64,000 nucleotides of DNA from positions 958,267-1,022,266 of the forward strand of contig NW_006921542.1 in NCBI RefSeq assembly GCF_000340215.1, given 5' to 3'. The stretch is from Pseudocercospora fijiensis CIRAD86. Lineage: Eukaryota > Ascomycota > Dothideomycetes > Mycosphaerellales > Mycosphaerellaceae. Positions 22,930 through 32,279 of the stretch are shown piece by piece; positions within the stretch are counted from its first letter, which is position 1, and each line of letters begins with the position of its first letter. The notes under the pieces were generated by a model. It was not told the DNA's origin, made no database searches, and was given only the letters and a program-made list of their open reading frames with translations. Both the position numbers and the translations under genes were made by a program.

Positions 22930-24111
22930 ACTAGATAAGAGCATTCTTATCCGACGTTAAAAACCTAATAATTACTGCTATAACTCTTAGCTAGGACGCT
23001 AAACAAATAGGTAGGCATAACTACGCTCGCGAAGGAGGTCTACGTAGTATACTAGTAGACAGATAGATACAGCCTTTATCGTATAGCTAGATAGGCAGCA
23101 TGTTACTATCTTAAATGTTAAAGTTCGTCTGCCTTAAAATTTATTTCGTCTTTTATAACTAAATAGTTAGCGGGTCGTACTCTACCTTAAAGTCCTAGAT
23201 ATACCTATAGCTAAACCCTATATAGATCTTGTCGGCGATACTGTAGTCGACGACTGTACCTACGAGTAGGTTCTAAAGGTTATTCTATATATCCTACCTA
23301 CAAGTCGGGTAGAAGCGAGTATAATAGCGCTTACTAATAATAATTACGGTTATCTTCGGTTACTTCTCCTTGCTACTATAGAGCTTTATAAAGGCCTTTT
23401 TAGGACTACCTAGGTTACTATATAGTACATTGCCTCGATTGCTCTTACGGTTAATAACTAGGACCGACTACTTATTAAATTTTCTAGATCTAGTAAACTT
23501 AACGCTCTACAAGTTCTAGTAGTCCTTCTATAGTATACTAGGTTTCGAATTCGAACTATAGCCTACGCGAGGAGTATCTAGGATACGGCCGGGCATTGTG
23601 ATTATACTAGTACCTACCGAGAAGCTAAATAGCTTTACGGAAGTTAACTAAGGATTACCGGTAGGGTCGGTAAGACAGAAGAGTCGTAGACTATTCCTAA
23701 GTCTAGTACCGGGAGTTCTAGTAATAGATATAGCATTAAGATTTAGAAATCTAGCTACGAATTTAAGCATCTTAGAAGTCTAGTCGCTGCTAAGTAGGCG
23801 TCGATAAGGCTAGCTAGGACGGACTATATATAGCTCGGTAGGTAGGTATTAGGGATTAGCGCGCGTACTAACGTTAAGCACCGGACAATCTAGGTATCTA
23901 AGGGTAATTCCGTAGTATTAACGGAAGTAATTATTTATAGTAATCTGTCGCGTTATAGCATTTAGGATGCTATAGTTAGTAAGGTAGAATCTAACCTAGT
24001 TAGTATTACTAAAACGCTAAACCTAGATCTTATTAGTAGCCTTCGCGAAGCCGATAATAGGCCTAACCTTAACTCTAAACGGCTTTTGCTCTAACGTATG
24101 CAACCTAGCGT
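22930..24111 (-). pseudogene. Argonaute (QDE-2-like) relic, internally deleted
   Basis: Argonautes bind small RNAs and cut or silence matching RNA. Minus-strand reading shows a PAZ domain at about 24080-23760, with GITLRYLDCPVLNV, NP*YLPTELYIVRPS and PYRRLLSSD. The linker follows at about 23625-23530, with VGTSIITMPGRILDTPRVGY and SVKFTRSRKFNK. Near 23370 the reading jumps from this linker directly to the end of the PIWI domain (PKITVIIISKRYYTRFYP, NLLVGTVVDYSIADK). After a one-base shift it continues RPANYLVIKDEINFKADEL near 23180-23110. The MID domain and most of PIWI, including the first catalytic residues, are absent; the motif that normally has His (RPxHY) has Asn. Stops are TAG/TAA. An in-frame poly-Glu tail follows. 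The N-terminal part is not seen beyond the element at 24112. Confidence 0.85.
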
Positions 24112-24265
24112 AATGCCGTTAGGTTAGACAATAAGGGACCGTTTGTTTAGCTAGAGGGCTATAAGGAAGCTTAGGGGCTCGAAAGAGGAAGCTCTCGGGC
24201 ACTTTTCGAACCTGGCACTATGCCTCTAGCGAACAACGGTCCTTATTGTCTAACCTAACGGCATT
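24112..24265. mobile_element. small inverted-repeat (MITE-like) element
   Basis: 154 bases with imperfect terminal inverted repeats of about 45 bases. The left end is AATGCCGTTAGGTTAGACAA..., and the right end is its reverse complement, with one-base differences further in. Flanks CTAGCG and CGCTAG extend the inversion, so the exact ends are uncertain, and I see no clean target duplication. The interior keeps CA, TG and TGG, unlike its surroundings, suggesting insertion after most RIP. It sits at the upstream edge of the readable Argonaute relic. There is no coding capacity. Confidence 0.7.
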
Positions 24266-24370
24266 CGCTAGTTTTATACGTCGGAGCAATATATAGCGAA
24301 AATAATAAAGGTATAGTTATAGGATACTCCGAGAGTAAGTAAGGCGACTCGGTCGTTCTCTTACGATGCT

Positions 24371-24880
24371 CTTACCGCCTTTGCCTCAGCTATAATCTAG
24401 CTCTATAGTATAATAGCGGCGCCGCGTAGTAGATAGGGTTTAGCTTCTTATTCTACTAGAGGCCCGCTCTTACCGCCGGCGTAGTTCGTATCTCGAGCTT
24501 AACTTTACCTACGCCTTTGCCCTAGCTATAATCTCGCTCTATAGTATAATAGTAGCGCTACGTAGTAGATAGGGTTTAGCTTCTTATTCTACTAGAGGCC
24601 TGCTCTTACCGCCGGCGTAGTTCGTATCTCGAGCTTAACTTTACCTACGCCTTTGCCCTAGCTATAAACTCGCCCTATAGTATAATAGCGGCGCCGCGTA
24701 GTAGATAGGGGTTAGCTTCTTGTTCTACTAGAGGCCCGCGATAGCCGTAGCCGTAGCGTCCTCCTCGCGATACTCCTTATCGCCGGCGTAGTTCTTATTT
24801 TAAGCTTAACCTTATCTACGCCTTTGCCCTAACTATAGTCTAGCTCCGTATATATAATAGCGGCGCTATATAGTAAATAG
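24371..24880. repeat. 136-bp tandem array B
   Basis: GCCTTTGCC recurs at 24377, 24513 and 24649 (period 136) and again at 24820 after a unit with a 35-base insertion. Units contain GTAGTAGATAGGG and CGCCGGCGTAGTTCGTATC. The sequence is not visibly the same as array A, although the period is identical. Confidence 0.9.
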
Positions 24881-24899
24881 TGTCGTAGCGCCGAATGTA

Positions 24900-25440
24900 G
24901 TTCTAGCTAGCGCGCTAGTTGCTAATCGCTCTAGCTACGGTTACGGGTTATTTAACTAATCGCCTATACTACGTAACCTAGTCGACTATATTCGATTTCC
25001 TAGCCTAGGGTCTATACTATATATATTCTACTTAATACTAGAACGATAGGGAACTTCGATAATATAGATAAGGTAAAGGACAGTTAAGAGTCGTAGTACG
25101 CGGTTAAGTCGTTAGCACTTAATCGAGTCGATAAACGTAGTAGCTAGTTAGCCTTTCCTAATATAGAGGACTTAGATAGATAGATTGAACGAAGCATTCG
25201 AATTACAAGCAGGGTAGCGCTATATATCCGCAAGAATAGACCGCCGCTATTTATACGACAGAAGACGAATAAAGAACTATAAGACGAGGTAGAGCGGTTA
25301 GTACTAGAGTTAGAGTAATTACGTAAATAGGTTACGTTTCTATTACGAAAACAATAGGTATATAATAACCTTATACTCGATGTGTAAAGGTAGTAACGGA
25401 ATATAGGGAAACATACTATACGGATATATAGTAAGAGGGA
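24900..25440 (+). pseudogene. coiled-coil-like relic, unknown
   Basis: A plus-strand frame near 25090-25420 reads as a charged helical protein: PNIEDLDR, RITSRVALYIRKNRPPLF, then DEVERLVLELE and VTFLLRK with TAG/TAA at Gln. The heptad-like pattern suggests a coiled coil. The family is not recognised. It lies between array B and a 115-bp duplication. Confidence 0.35.
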
Positions 25441-25447
25441 ATAGGAA

Positions 25448-25655
25448 GGGTAGAGCGGTAGTTTAGGTAGCTTCCTAATACGTCGGTTTGCCGATTAGTA
25501 ACCTAAGCCGAACTAAGTCGGATAGCTAGTCGGTTATCGAGTTGTGTTGCTAATAATTTAAAGGGTAGAGCGGTAGTCTAGGTCGCTTCCTAATATATAG
25601 GCTTACTAACTCGTACCCTAAGTCGGTTGTCGAGTCGTATTGCTAATTTGTGTAT
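25448..25655. repeat. 115-bp direct duplication
   Basis: GGGTAGAGCGGTAGT begins at 25448 and again at 25563. Both copies continue through GCTTCCTAATA and a GTCGAGT(C/T)GT block. They differ by transitions and small gaps. Confidence 0.7.
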
Positions 25656-25915
25656 ATAGTAGTAGTTATTAATATTAGGCGTAGATAAACACTAAGTTAG
25701 GGCTTGCTTTGCTTGTATTAATATTTTATAGCGTATCTACTATATCGACGTCGACTCTATATACTACTTCCCCCGCTCGTAATACTAGCGCCGACGTACG
25801 CTATAGCTATATCCTATTATACTTTACCCTTTTTCCTCTTTTTTTCCTTCTCGAAGCCGAGCGATTGTTATATATCCTAAGCTCGTGCCTATCTGCTTAT
25901 AATCTATACTACCTA
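25656..25915. other. no gene seen
   Basis: Short open frames are present, but nothing I can support. It lies just beyond the C-terminus of the SNF2 relic. Confidence 0.35.
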
Positions 25916-27014
25916 TATAATTACAACTAATACTATTACAAATCGGTACGACTCCGTAAAATCTGCCCTCTAAACGCCGGCCGTACGAGATACTCTTCTA
26001 CCTATTTAAATATTAGCCTCCGGAGTCTAGTAATTATCGATAATAATAACGGTATCTATAGAGGGGAGGTTTATACTAGTTATAATCTAGCTTGTATATA
26101 CTACTATAAGCTACTTCTCGTCGCTATATCTATTTACCTTATTCCTCGTAGATACGAACTCTTTAATAAGGTCGGCCCTAGTAGTATCGGTCTAGCTACT
26201 CTAAGTATCGATAAGGATTCTATACGCTATATTGCTAGTGCTTAGGATGTTATCGTAATACTAGGTGCCTTCTTTCTGTATAGCTAGCTACTAAAGATAC
26301 TATAAAAATGTTAGTCTTATATACTTAGTAGATAGGGGGCAGATAGATATATACTAAGTCTACTACGAAGACATTCTACGGCTTAAAGCTAGCTAGCACA
26401 ATCTTACTTCTATGCCTATACTAGCGCTACTTGCTACGCTTTATTCGGATTATATACTATAGTAACACTATAACCGGCTCGTTATATAGTGTTAGTATAT
26501 AGTCCTAGAGATAGGGATCTAATAAACTGTAGTCGCGTATCCTAGGAAGTATGTTTTTAATATCCTATAGTATAAAAGTACTAAGTTCCTTAATTAATTC
26601 CTTATCGCCCCCCCGTAGTACGAGAAGTAGCAATAGAAACATAGTAAAGACCCGTATTATCTTAGATACGTATATAAATTTAATATCTTCCGCTATTTTC
26701 TATTCTTCGACCTACTCGCTTAATACTATATCTTCTATAGATTTAAATTGCAAGCCGATATTAAAATAGGAATATAGTAGACAATCGATAGCTAGTACGC
26801 GCGGAGTATTAGATATAGGTTGCTATATTAGCGTCTTCTTAAGGCGAACTATTTTCGTTAGTAACTAGGGGCGAAACTTGTCGAGCGCCCGAGTATCTTT
26901 ATCTATAATACTTAGTTCTATTCGACCTACGGTCGCGTTAGAGTATTCGGATTATAAGTACTTAGAAACCTAATTACTAATATGCCTAGCCGAGTCGGAG
27001 ATATTACTATTATC
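25916..27014 (-). pseudogene. SNF2-type helicase relic, C-terminal part
   Basis: This continues the minus-strand relic at 41159-44330. The two halves were separated by Gypsy-A copy 2, and TTATC is duplicated at the joint. The frame proceeds from 27014 (FRP*LLTKIVRLKK, LAIDCLLYSYFNIGLQF) and, after a frame change, shows the second helicase lobe. LIKEFVSTRNKVNRYSDEK leads to motif V/VI near 26060-25960: TTSINLPSIDTVIIIDNY, then a TPEANI segment and IGRRVSRTAGV. SNF2 proteins have there a Leu-Asn-Leu, Asp, Trp-x-Pro and Arg-x-x-Arg pattern. The frame fades near 25920. Confidence 0.65.
27010..27014. repeat. target duplication TTATC, left
   Basis: TTATC directly precedes the LTR at 27015. The same five bases follow the other LTR at 41159-41163. 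This 5-bp duplication marks one integration event. Confidence 0.9.
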
Positions 27015-27209
27015 TGTAAGAAGGGTATGTTAGTAGGTAGATAGGGTAGTAGTAGGTATAGGTAGTATTCGATAAGGAGCTAGGAGGAGAGAAGGAAGGC
27101 AGGCAAGTTGGCCTATTACTAAGCGCCAAGCCCTGCCTAAGGCTCTAAGGCCCTAGCTTCACTTAGCCTAGTTATATGCTAATTACGTATAGCCTCTTTG
27201 GCCCTAATA
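27015..27209 (-). repeat. Gypsy-A copy 2 3' LTR
   Basis: 195 bases, starting TGTAAGAAGGG and ending CCCTAATA on the plus strand. It differs from its partner at 40963-41158 at about nine positions, nearly all transitions between CA/TG and TA. Confidence 0.93.
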
Positions 27210-27346
27210 TACGCTTCCCTTCTAAAGGCCGCGCCCTCGTAGCCTGTCTATATTTCAACCTCGACCTCTATTACTACTAACTTAGCAAGTCTAACAAGCC
27301 GCTTAGCCGCGCTAAATTGAACACTTAACTACCTAATTATGTAACT

Positions 27347-28400
27347 ATGTCAAACCTCACCTCTAACACAATGTCTAACTCTAACTGCGCTATCTCTATA
27401 TATAATAAACTATAAAGTAATATGTATCTATAAGAATTAAAGGCCTTCGACTAATTATAATACAAGCGCGTCTTCTCTACTACAATAGGTAGACGTACGA
27501 GGTATTGCAGCACTGCCTCCGTTCTAAGTAATATCGTATCGAGTTCTTTGCGTCTACTCTTAAAAGACCTAGCAATATCCGCTTCCGAGGGTTTGTCCGC
27601 TTCCGAGGGTTATTGTTCTTATTATTCGTAGTTTCGCTAGCCCTAATTAGCTAGGTTTAGTAGCCTTTAAGTATCAACCAATTATATCTTTTCAAAAAAC
27701 TCAGTTCTTCTAGTTTCTATAGGTAAAGGCTATTGTAAGTGTAGTAGTAGAGGTTCGCCTCGCTTAAAGGGTTAGATAGATCGAGGAGTAACCTATTATC
27801 CGCAAGATCGACCCTAGCTAGCTTAGCTCTATAGTTTTTGCCCTTAGTTAGTCTATTAGTCGCTTAATCTTTTAACTTAGTTAAAGTTTTAATTAAACCT
27901 TTAATAGGCTTAATCTTTTAGGCGGCTTAAAGTTTTGATTAAAGTTTTAATTAAAGGTGCCTTAGGCTCGTAGTATAGGTAAGGTTGTCTTTGCGAGTAT
28001 AGCGACAATAGTAGGTAATGTTAATAATAGCAGCGCTAGTCGTCTTAGCGCTAACTTTACCTTCTTCTAATTTCCTTCTTTAACTAATAACAACTCGGCA
28101 ATACCGTTACTAATATAGCTATATCCTTCCTCTCTTAATAGCAACACACTCTATAACACTATTACTAATATAGCCGCGCCGGCCGCGCCGTCCTTCGCTA
28201 GCTCGTAGCGCGACGCTATTATCTTTACTACCGTTATTCGTACGCGCGCGCGTATCGCCCTTGTCGATCGCTTAGGCCTTAGGGCCTCGATAGAATAAAG
28301 GAATAAGAGGGGGCGCTAAGAGAAGGGTCTTGTAGGGTACGCTAGTAAAGAGGTAGATTCTATAGTAGTATAGTCTTATTGTCCTTTGTTGCTAACAATT
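27347..28400 (+). pseudogene. antisense accessory ORF relic in Gypsy-A
   Basis: A plus-strand frame, antisense to gag-pol, lies between the end of pol and the 3' LTR. It starts at ATG 27347 with MSNLTSNTMSNSNCAISI and runs through FSTTIGRRTRYCSTASVL and ISASEGLSASEGYCSYYS, where a 15-bp block is duplicated. It continues to a Cys pair (YCKCSSRGSP) near 27735-27770. Stops are TAG/TAA at likely Gln codons. After about 27780 the frame becomes hard to follow through an AT-rich stretch of AAGTTTTAATTAA motifs. The same region is present in copy 3. Function unknown. Gypsy-B and the Gypsy-C flank have antisense frames at the same place, which supports it being real. Confidence 0.45.
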
Positions 28401-28439
28401 GCTTGCCTCTAATTAGTTAGCTAATAGTATCCCGGGGGT

Positions 28440-30586
28440 AGTATTAATCCTAGGCCTTAATAGTAACATTATAAGCTTTTAGCCTTCTTCTTGTCCTTTA
28501 CGCTAGTCTAATACTTATCTAACAACTTAGTTATATCTTTAAAAGAGGCTTTAGCTTCCTGCGAGTCCTGTTTAGGTGAATAGCCTTGCTATCTTAACAA
28601 GTACTCCTTCTTGCCTTTCCTAGTCCGGTGCTATAGGATACGTTCTATAGACTATAGCTCTTCCCTATCCGCTAGTATGTCTTCGTGTTTAGTAGGGGCT
28701 TCATCCCCCTCGCGTAGGTAATATAGCTTAAGGAGGGATATATAGAAGGTGTTATAGATAGTATAACAAGGAGGAAGCTATAACTAATAGGCCTATACGG
28801 AGGAGCCCTTAACTTCTCGAATACGGAATAGACTAATATATCTTAGTACGAGCTTAGGCCTTGTTTTGCCGTTAGGTAATAGGTGTTTGCGGATGCGGAG
28901 GTTCTTAGTGCTTAGCATAACTATGTCGCCTTGCTTAAAGGTTATCGGTATGTAATGTTTGTCGTAATAGGCCTTCTAATAGGCCTAGGGCTTTGCTAGT
29001 TTGTTAGCTATCTTAGCGTAAATCTCTCGCATCTTTTGAACCCTCTTAATAGCCGCTAGTATCTTAGGTATTAGCACTTAACACGCTTCCCTTTCCTTGC
29101 GCTCGGCCTCGAGCGAGGCGAATAGGTCTTATAGTAAGGCAGCGTTCTAGCCTATTATAGCAAAATAAGGGGAGACCTTAGTAGATAAGTAGACACTGTT
29201 ATTGTATACGAATTTAGCTAGTTATAGGAGGTTGACCTAGTCCTCGGGGTTCTTATTAATGTAACTGCGTAGGTACTGCTATAGGGTGGCATTCTGCCTC
29301 TCTATTTAACCGTTAGTCTATAGATAGAAGGCTATTAATAGCCGATGCTTTAGTCTTAGCTATAGGTATATTTCGCTCTAATAGTGCGATATAAATGTCG
29401 TACCCCTATCGGAGACTATCCCCTTAGGGGTCCCCTAATAGGTATAGAAGATGTTACTCTATAGCGCCTCTGCTATATTAATAGTAGTCTAGTCTTTCCG
29501 CGCCGGGATGTATCGAGCGCCTTTAGTAAATCGATCTACTATAATAAGGATAGCATTATATACGTCCTTGCTACCCCTACGCCTAGCAGGTAGAAGGCCT
29601 ATAATAAAGTCTATTGTTAGCTTAGCAAATAGCTTCTTTAGAACAGGGAGTAAAGACAACTCGCTAAACGGCAAGTGCTTCGGTGCTTTAACTCGCTAGT
29701 ATACTGTATAGGTCTGTATATACTCCTTTATATGCCGCTTGCTATTTAGCTAGTAGTGTGTACGCGACAGTAACTCGTACGACCTCTCTATGCTATAGTG
29801 ACTAGCGAGTTTACTATTATAGTGCCTCTTTAAAAGCTCTTGTCTAATCGATTATTTAGCGGGGATATAGTATCTGCCCTTAAACTTTAAGTAACCCTTA
29901 TCGTTGATCGACTAGTTGTTACTCTTACTAGATCGAGTCGCCCGTCTACTTATAAGCCTATTAATACGCTCGACAGTAAAGGCGTCCCTCTACTAAGCAC
30001 GTAATAGCTTATCTATAAACGATTAACTATCTCTATTTGTAAGGTTATTTAATAGCACCCGTACTATCGAACGAGGTACGTATTATATATATCTAATAGT
30101 ACTAGCAGCCGGAACTACTACAACCTCTTCTATAGTGCTATCGCAATAGATAGCAATATCTTTAATCGAGTTATTATAGCTCGAGCGATCTACGTCCTTC
30201 TTAACGTGTACTAGAAGAACGACAACTCCGCTATAGTATTTGTTGCCGCCGCGGGGTCCGGAAGTCCGCTTATCCTACGCTTGCTTATTAATAATACGGG
30301 CTATAGCAATCTTATACTACAGGGTTGGAAACAGAGAATTAATGTATTAGGTCTCGCTATCGTAATTAGGTCGCCTCGATAGGCTATTAGTAGGATTGCT
30401 TACGCCTAGCCGATATAATATATTAAAATCAAACCCGGCGAGGTAGACGGCCTATCTAGCCTATCGACCTATAACCCTAGTAACCTTAGTAATGCTATAG
30501 AGGTTGTTATAGTCTATATAGACCTAAATAGTGTGCTATACACTATCGAGATAGTGCCTCTAATACTTAAAGGCCTCGACAATAGC
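28440..30586 (-). pseudogene. Gypsy-A copy 2 pol relic, 3' part (RNase H end, integrase, chromodomain)
   Basis: Minus-strand reading from 30586 gives the end of RNase H. Integrase follows, with core KLTIDFIIGLLPARRRGSKD and LIIVDRFTKGARYIPARKD (29674-29489). A C-terminal chromodomain, best read in copy 3, is at about 28680-28480. The chromodomain is thought to guide integration to modified chromatin in this clade. The frame stays open for 61 codons in the integrase core and is broken elsewhere by TAG/TAA. Its 5' continuation is at 37586, beyond Gypsy-B. Confidence 0.85.
30582..30586. repeat. target duplication ATAGC, left
   Basis: ATAGC borders Gypsy-B on the left and recurs at 37581-37585 on the right. 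Removing the element and one copy restores the Gypsy-A RNase H frame. Confidence 0.92.
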
Positions 30587-30894
30587 TGTAAGAAAATGGG
30601 TATATAGCAACGTATAGAACACCCTCTACTAATCGCCGTAGTAGAAAGTAGAACTAAACCGTGCCTTTCTTAGAACAGGGTAGAGCGACTACTATTAACT
30701 AGGCCTAGCACGGATAGCATATCTGCCGTGCCGGCTACCGAGCATGTCCGTACGTATGATCGAGTATTACGCGTATACGCTAAGCAAGCTTATCGCCAGC
30801 GCGGCTATATCGTACTGTACGTAATAATATCACATGATTGTTATATAGGCTTGCTAAGGCAGGACAGGAGACTTCACTTGCTTAGGTTCTTACA
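30587..30894 (-). repeat. Gypsy-B 3' LTR
   Basis: 308 bases, starting TGTAAGAAAATGGG and ending GGTTCTTACA, with an 8-bp inverted terminus TGTAAGAA/TTCTTACA. It differs from the other LTR at roughly twenty sites, almost all transitions. Confidence 0.94.
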
Positions 30895-31299
30895 ATTATC
30901 TCCTTCCCCCGGTATAGCTGTCCTAGCTATAGGGCAATATAGTAAATTATACTATTTCTTACACTCTACGCTGCACTTGCGCGTCTTATGCGCACCTATC
31001 GCTAGGCTATAGTTGCTAGGCACGTTATAATTTGCCTCGTAGTTGCTTATTTGTTTATAGATTTAAAGCGCGGCTGCTTCTAGCACTAACTAGAGGTTGC
31101 CTAAATTTCTAAGAACGCGGTGGCTACGCGAGAACGCAAGCTGTCCGAAAGCGAGGCGAGTATTTAAAGCATTCGAAGCCCGCTTAAAAACTTCCTCTTT
31201 TTCTAAGCGCTCCGAACACTACCCGCCTGCCCCCCGCCTGCTCCCCTCCTACGCCCCCCTAGCATTACTTAAAGATTTTTCTTTTTTGAATATCTATCT

Positions 31300-31822
31300 A
31301 AAAAAAACATTACTAGTATAGCTACTCCTTCGCGTGCCTCGGGCAAGCGCGCCGTAGGCGCTCCGCCCTCGATACCTACTACGCCTGCCTAGCGCCCCCT
31401 AAAAGTCCTAGAGGGCTATACCCGTTGCTTTAAGTATATAACGGCTAACGGTACGTTTTCTCGCTACTTGCTACGCGTATACGCTTCGCAACTAACTCGC
31501 TTTAGTAGACCTAACTAAGCTTTGTATAGGCGGCAATATAGACCTAGCTACTAAGCGTAACTGTAATCGCTGCCGTAGTAGCTATTACCCCTACACTCCT
31601 ATTACGGCACGCTCCCTCGTCTCGCTGCTAGCCCGCATTCGCGCCGCGCGCTCCGCGCGCGACTTGTATAACCTAGACGGCTACGACTCCGTCGAGGAGT
31701 CGGACGAGGCCTTAGAGGCACTCTAGGCCGAGTTAGACTCTATCGTCGTACGTATGTTTCGTACGCGCTTCGCTTACGCTCCGTATACTAACCTCGATGT
31801 TAGTTATCCTATCTGCGCTTAA
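31300..31822 (+). pseudogene. antisense Cys-motif ORF relic in Gypsy-B
   Basis: A plus-strand frame, antisense to gag-pol, sits in the 3' region of Gypsy-B. It is nearly open from about 31440 to TAA at 31820-31822. It shows LALVDLTKLCIGGNIDLATK, then RNCNRCRSSYYPYTP, then SLVSLLARIRAARSARDLYN and an acidic segment (DSVEESDEALEAL). The Cys pattern followed by a Leu/Arg helical stretch resembles a family of fungal retroelement-associated hypothetical proteins with CxxC motifs. The N-terminal part (from about 31300, SRASGKRAVGAPPSIPTTPA) is in another frame. A second acidic stretch at 32040-32130 (GIEEEDEEEDNDK) may be a later exon. Function unknown. Confidence 0.5.
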
Positions 31823-32279
31823 CGTCTTTTATACTAACAAGAACAAGGTAACCCTAGGCGGCAAAGCCCTAGCCCGCAAGGGGGCCGCTAGCGGGTCCCT
31901 TGCGGACGTCAACTTACTTAGTACGCTCGAGTATATCGGCACTAACCTAGCTAGTTTAGTAGAGATCGGTCGTTAGGTATAGTTTTTTCCCGTAGCCTCG
32001 TTTCACTTACGCTTCGCATACTAACCTTACTAGAACCTCGCTTAGCGCGTCGGCGCTAACGCCGTCGCTGCTATCGATGCCGCTATAGGCATCGAAGAGG
32101 AGGACGAGGAGGAGGATAACGATAAGTAGGGTAGGCGGCCCGCCGTCGCCGCGCCTACGCGGCGCTATCTACATGTATATTAGGCTAATAGGCCTTTTTT
32201 AGTAGCGAAACGAGCACGTATCTACTATTTTTCTCAAGTTTCATTTTCTTTTATTTTAATCACTACCTGCGCTTGCGCT

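Noticed and set aside
21945..24880. tandem arrays as a CRISPR
   Set aside because: Units are 136 bp and near-identical throughout, with no repeat-spacer structure or cas genes, and the DNA is fungal in character.
25709..25930. 73-codon open frame on the plus strand
   Set aside because: No family resemblance and low-complexity Leu/Tyr/Ser composition, as expected by chance in TA-rich mutated DNA next to the SNF2 relic.
30728..31321. two plus-strand open frames (94 and 74 codons)
   Set aside because: The first is within and just past the Gypsy-B LTR. The second is in another frame than the Cys-motif relic and shows no motif.
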